Source: Thermodesulfovibrio sp.
GTDB lineage: Bacteria > Nitrospirota > Thermodesulfovibrionia > Thermodesulfovibrionales > Thermodesulfovibrionaceae
Length of the DNA: 24,890 nucleotides
Assembly (NCBI GenBank): GCA_026415595.1
Contig: JAOAGU010000009.1
Coordinates: forward strand, 1-24,890
Direction: 5' to 3'
A program made the translations under genes and the position numbers. This document shows positions 23,695 to 24,890 of the stretch, one piece after another. The stretch's first letter is position 1. Every line of letters begins with the position of its first letter. The notes under the pieces were generated by a model that made no database searches, was not told the DNA's origin, and was given only the letters and a program-made list of their open reading frames with translations.

Positions 23695-24144
23695 ATGAAG
23701 ATAGCAATTGGAGCAGATCACGCAGGTTATGAACTTAAAGGAATTATTACTAAATTCATAGAAGAAATAGGCTATGAAGTGGTTGATATGGGAACTGGTA
23801 CATCTTGCTCTGTGGATTATCCTGACTATGCTGAGGCTGTTGCAAAGGCTATTTCTGAAGGCATATATGAAAGAGGGATATTAATCTGTGGCACTGGTAT
23901 AGGAATGTCTATAGTAGCAAATAAATTTAAAAATGTAAAAGCAGCCCTTTGTAATGATCTATTTACTGCAAAAATGTCCAGACTTCATAATGATGCTAAT
24001 ATTCTTTGCATGGGAGCACGGGTTATTGGAACAGGACTTGCAAAAGAGATAGTTAAAACATGGCTTACAACAAATTTTGAAGGTGACAGACACTTAAAGA
24101 GGCTTGAAAAATTAAATCTTATAGAAAGGAAGGTTACAGATTAG
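23695..24144 (+). CDS. rpiB: Ribose 5-phosphate isomerase B (RpiB/LacAB family)
   Basis: Interconverts ribose 5-phosphate and ribulose 5-phosphate in the pentose phosphate pathway, in the cytoplasm. The 149-residue protein shows IGADHAGYELK at the start, VDYPDYAEAVAKAI, the active-site cysteine in GILICGTGIGMSIVANKF, and ALCNDLFTAKMSRLHNDANILCMGARVIG. These cover the phosphate- and sugar-binding residues of the family. It is followed at once by glyA, a common pairing in bacteria, and appears to have its own promoter close to the ATG. Confidence 0.96.
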   Translation: MKIAIGADHAGYELKGIITKFIEEIGYEVVDMGTGTSCSVDYPDYAEAVAKAISEGIYERGILICGTGIGMSIVANKFKNVKAALCNDLFTAKMSRLHNDANILCMGARVIGTGLAKEIVKTWLTTNFEGDRHLKRLEKLNLIERKVTD

Positions 24145-24149
24145 TGAAA

Positions 24150-24890
24150 ATGAAGTCTTTAAAAGACGTAGATTTAGAAATTTATCAGTTAATTCAGCAA
24201 GAGAAAAAAAGAGAGACAAACAAAATTCTTATGATTGCCTCTGAAAATTATGCAAGCAGAGCAGTTATGGAAGCACAGGGCTCTCTTTTTACTAATAAAT
24301 ATGCTGAAGGATATCCAGGAAGAAGATATTATGGTGGATGTCAATATGCGGACGAAATTGAGAGACTTGCTCAAGAAAGAGCAAAAGAACTTTTCAAAGT
24401 TGAACATGTGAATGTTCAACCCCATTCTGGAACTCAGGCAAATATGGCTGTTTATTTTGCCTTTCTACAACCAGGGGATACAATAATGGGGATGAGCCTT
24501 ACTCACGGAGGGCATCTATCTCATGGCTCTCCTGTAAACTTTACAGGTAAACTTTATAAAACAGTATTTTATGGTGTCAATAAAGAAACGGGATACATTG
24601 ATATGGAAGAGGTTAGAAAGCTTGCACATGAATACAAGCCTAAAATAATCATTACTGGAGCAAGCGCCTATCCAAGAACTATTGCTTTTAAAGCATTCTC
24701 AGAGATAGCAAAGGAAGTTGGAGCTTATTTAATGGCAGACATAGCCCATATTGCAGGATTAATAGCAACAGGTATTCATCCATCTCCTGTATCATATTCT
24801 GATTTCGTAACCACAACAACACATAAAACTCTTAGAGGACCAAGAGGTGGAGTAATAATGTGTAAATCAGATTATGCAAAAGCTATAGAC
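24150..24890 (+). CDS. glyA: Serine hydroxymethyltransferase, 3'-truncated by window edge
   Basis: PLP enzyme that converts serine and tetrahydrofolate to glycine and methylene-tetrahydrofolate, in the cytoplasm. The first 247 of about 410-420 residues are present and open to the edge. Visible marks are IASENYASRAVMEAQGS, TNKYAEGYPGRRYYGG, NVQPHSGTQANMAVY, SLTHGGHLSHG, MADIAHIAGLIATG and the PLP-lysine motif TTTTHKTLRGPRGG (Lys226). The ATG at 24150 gives the usual MKSLKDVD-type N-terminus. An in-frame GTG at 24144 overlapping the rpiB stop codon is an alternative, nearer to AAGGAAGG. Confidence 0.97.
   Translation, partial: MKSLKDVDLEIYQLIQQEKKRETNKILMIASENYASRAVMEAQGSLFTNKYAEGYPGRRYYGGCQYADEIERLAQERAKELFKVEHVNVQPHSGTQANMAVYFAFLQPGDTIMGMSLTHGGHLSHGSPVNFTGKLYKTVFYGVNKETGYIDMEEVRKLAHEYKPKIIITGASAYPRTIAFKAFSEIAKEVGAYLMADIAHIAGLIATGIHPSPVSYSDFVTTTTHKTLRGPRGGVIMCKSDYAKAID

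Overview
This window reads as chromosome of a low-GC, Gram-negative-type anaerobe. The gene mix resembles Thermodesulfovibrio-like Nitrospirota: NtrYX preceded by a DUF4390 protein, rubredoxin with a rubrerythrin-like protein, a di-heme peroxidase, FdhE, a MoeA fused to a binding-protein-like domain, and strong use of AGA/AGG arginine codons. The taxon is an inference from gene content and style, not from a marker gene. Coding density is very high: no gap between genes exceeds about 125 bases, and I see no insertion sequence, prophage, CRISPR array or rRNA.

Layout. (1) 1-1406: the 3' part of dapB converges on a rubredoxin/rubrerythrin-like pair, with a symmetrical terminator between them. (2) 1531-6251, plus strand: class A penicillin-binding protein, ketopantoate reductase, scpB, and a LysM-NlpC/P60 cell-wall hydrolase. 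(3) 6248-10711, minus strand, read right to left: tRNA-Arg(CCU), a DsbA-like thioredoxin-fold protein, a MauG/CcpA-type di-heme peroxidase, FdhE, and MoeA fused to a periplasmic-binding-protein-like domain. (4) 10810-12736, plus: CBS-GGDEF protein and PAS histidine kinase. (5) 12708-19414, minus: DUF4390 protein, NtrY, NtrX, Der, UDP-sugar epimerase, UspA. (6) 19499-24890, plus: small alanine-rich lipoprotein, TauE/SafE permease, amidase_3 protein, GerMN protein, murI, rph, rpiB and the 5' part of glyA.

The main discovery is in region 3. The DsbA-like gene is interrupted by an in-frame TGA exactly where the first cysteine of its CPHC active site should be, giving U-P-H-C. A GC-rich hairpin with a GUC loop lies at nucleotides 18-30 counted from the U of UGA, the distance expected of a bacterial SECIS element. 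The reading frame, signal peptide, Shine-Dalgarno site, cis-proline and fold all continue in frame across the TGA, and TGA is an ordinary stop in other genes of the window. The best reading is a periplasmic selenoprotein oxidoreductase of 199 residues. An annotation that treats TGA only as stop would reduce it to a truncated 123-residue protein lacking signal peptide and active site. It sits behind a tRNA gene and ahead of a heme peroxidase, FdhE and MoeA, so one minus-strand transcription unit combines selenium, heme and molybdenum/tungsten cofactor functions.

A second pattern is that several TATAAT boxes lie only 7-9 bases from the start codon (PBP1A, scpB, rpiB, the DUF4390 gene) or from the tRNA 5' end. 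The TauE/SafE gene has a perfect TTGACA at a similar offset. This suggests that leaderless or near-leaderless mRNAs are common in this organism.
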